Origin: Lucinisca nassula
Taxonomy: Eukaryota > Mollusca > Bivalvia > Lucinida > Lucinidae
DNA: 64,000 nt
Direction: 5' to 3'
Assembly: GCA_963580285.1 (NCBI GenBank)
Contig: OY757012.1
Span: 173,063,994-173,127,993, forward strand
The notes under the pieces are model-generated. The model made no database searches. It saw nothing but the letters and a program-made list of their open reading frames with translations, and was not told where the DNA came from. A program made the translations under genes and the position numbers. This document shows, piece by piece, positions 63,905 through 64,000 of this stretch (position 1 is its first letter; each line of letters opens with the position of its first letter).

Positions 63905-64000
63905 GGTTTTTCTCCGGGTACTTCGGCTTTTGCTTACCTCTGATTTACGATCGGCTCGATATGATTGTAAAAATCTTGAAAGGGCCGTAAAATCAAGAGA
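63905..64000 (-). repeat. 75-bp module copy, inverted
   Basis: CCGGGTACTTCGGCTTTTGC ... ATCGGCTCGATATGATTGTA ... CTTGAAAGGGCC; runs to the window edge. Confidence 0.85.

Overview
This is a gene-poor, repeat-dense stretch of an animal nuclear genome, most likely a bivalve mollusc (clam). The basis is: Naiad-type Penelope-like retroelements (PLEs) with an in-frame UGA, a state reported for clams and spiders; several tRNA-derived SINE families; many hairpin MITEs; and long degenerate satellites of the kind common in bivalve genomes. Species assignment is inference; no host gene here identifies it.

Coding content is small. There is one apparently intact host-type gene, an intronless acyl-CoA synthetase/AMP-binding enzyme (11877-13556, minus). 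There are two >99% identical, 5'-truncated PLE reverse transcriptase ORFs (40-1719 and 32185-34023, plus). There are two broken copies of a second PLE family (8652-11000 and 44112-45046, minus), and a decayed retrotransposon RNase H-like remnant (about 41000-41295). Everything else I could recognise is repeat.

The strongest biology is in the PLE copies. In both family-A copies an in-frame TGA (217-219; 32521-32523) interrupts an otherwise open frame exactly where the family-B element in the same window encodes cysteine (PADKASNNIVFVC). This is what a selenocysteine codon looks like, so the RT is probably a selenoprotein. No full-length copy is present: the N-terminal GIY-YIG nuclease is missing everywhere and no SECIS could be confirmed by eye.

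Layout. 0-2.6 kb: PLE copy 1 and an abutting SINE. 2.6-8.2 kb: SINEs, MITEs and short satellites. 8.6-11 kb: PLE family B. 11.1-13.6 kb: SINE, MITE and the synthetase. 13.6-23.7 kb: PLE 3'-end fragments, several nested with SINEs. 23.7-27 kb: a satellite-bearing element whose 131/145-bp units each carry TGACCTTGACCTTGA (overlapping nuclear-receptor-type sites), followed by a 331-bp array. 27-29.5 kb: fragments. 29.45-36.57 kb: a ~145-bp tandem array split by a 5.46-kb TIR element (30661-36116), itself built of higher-order ~180-bp repeats and itself split by PLE copy 2. 36.6-45.3 kb: duplicated and inverted PLE-derived composites, a (CT)n tract and the RNase H remnant. 45.4-51 kb: a satellite and a dense cluster of hairpin MITEs. 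51.7-54 kb: two opposed 21-bp palindromic satellites around a SINE cluster. 54-61.6 kb: inverted repeats, satellites, MITEs and SINEs. 62.2-63.3 kb: a large inverted repeat with a SINE in one arm.

Family labels used below are mine. SINE-A: (CAAA)n-type tail, no obvious tRNA head. SINE-B: tRNA-like head, tail resembling SINE-A. SINE-C: tRNA head, GAGTGAGTG tail. MITE-H: hairpin around GTTAGAACCGCCTC. MITE-C: hairpin ending CAGTGTAG. MITE-D: hairpin around GACCACTTTTGAAC. PLE 3' fragment: pieces of the ~570-bp non-coding 3' end of PLE family A and its relatives.
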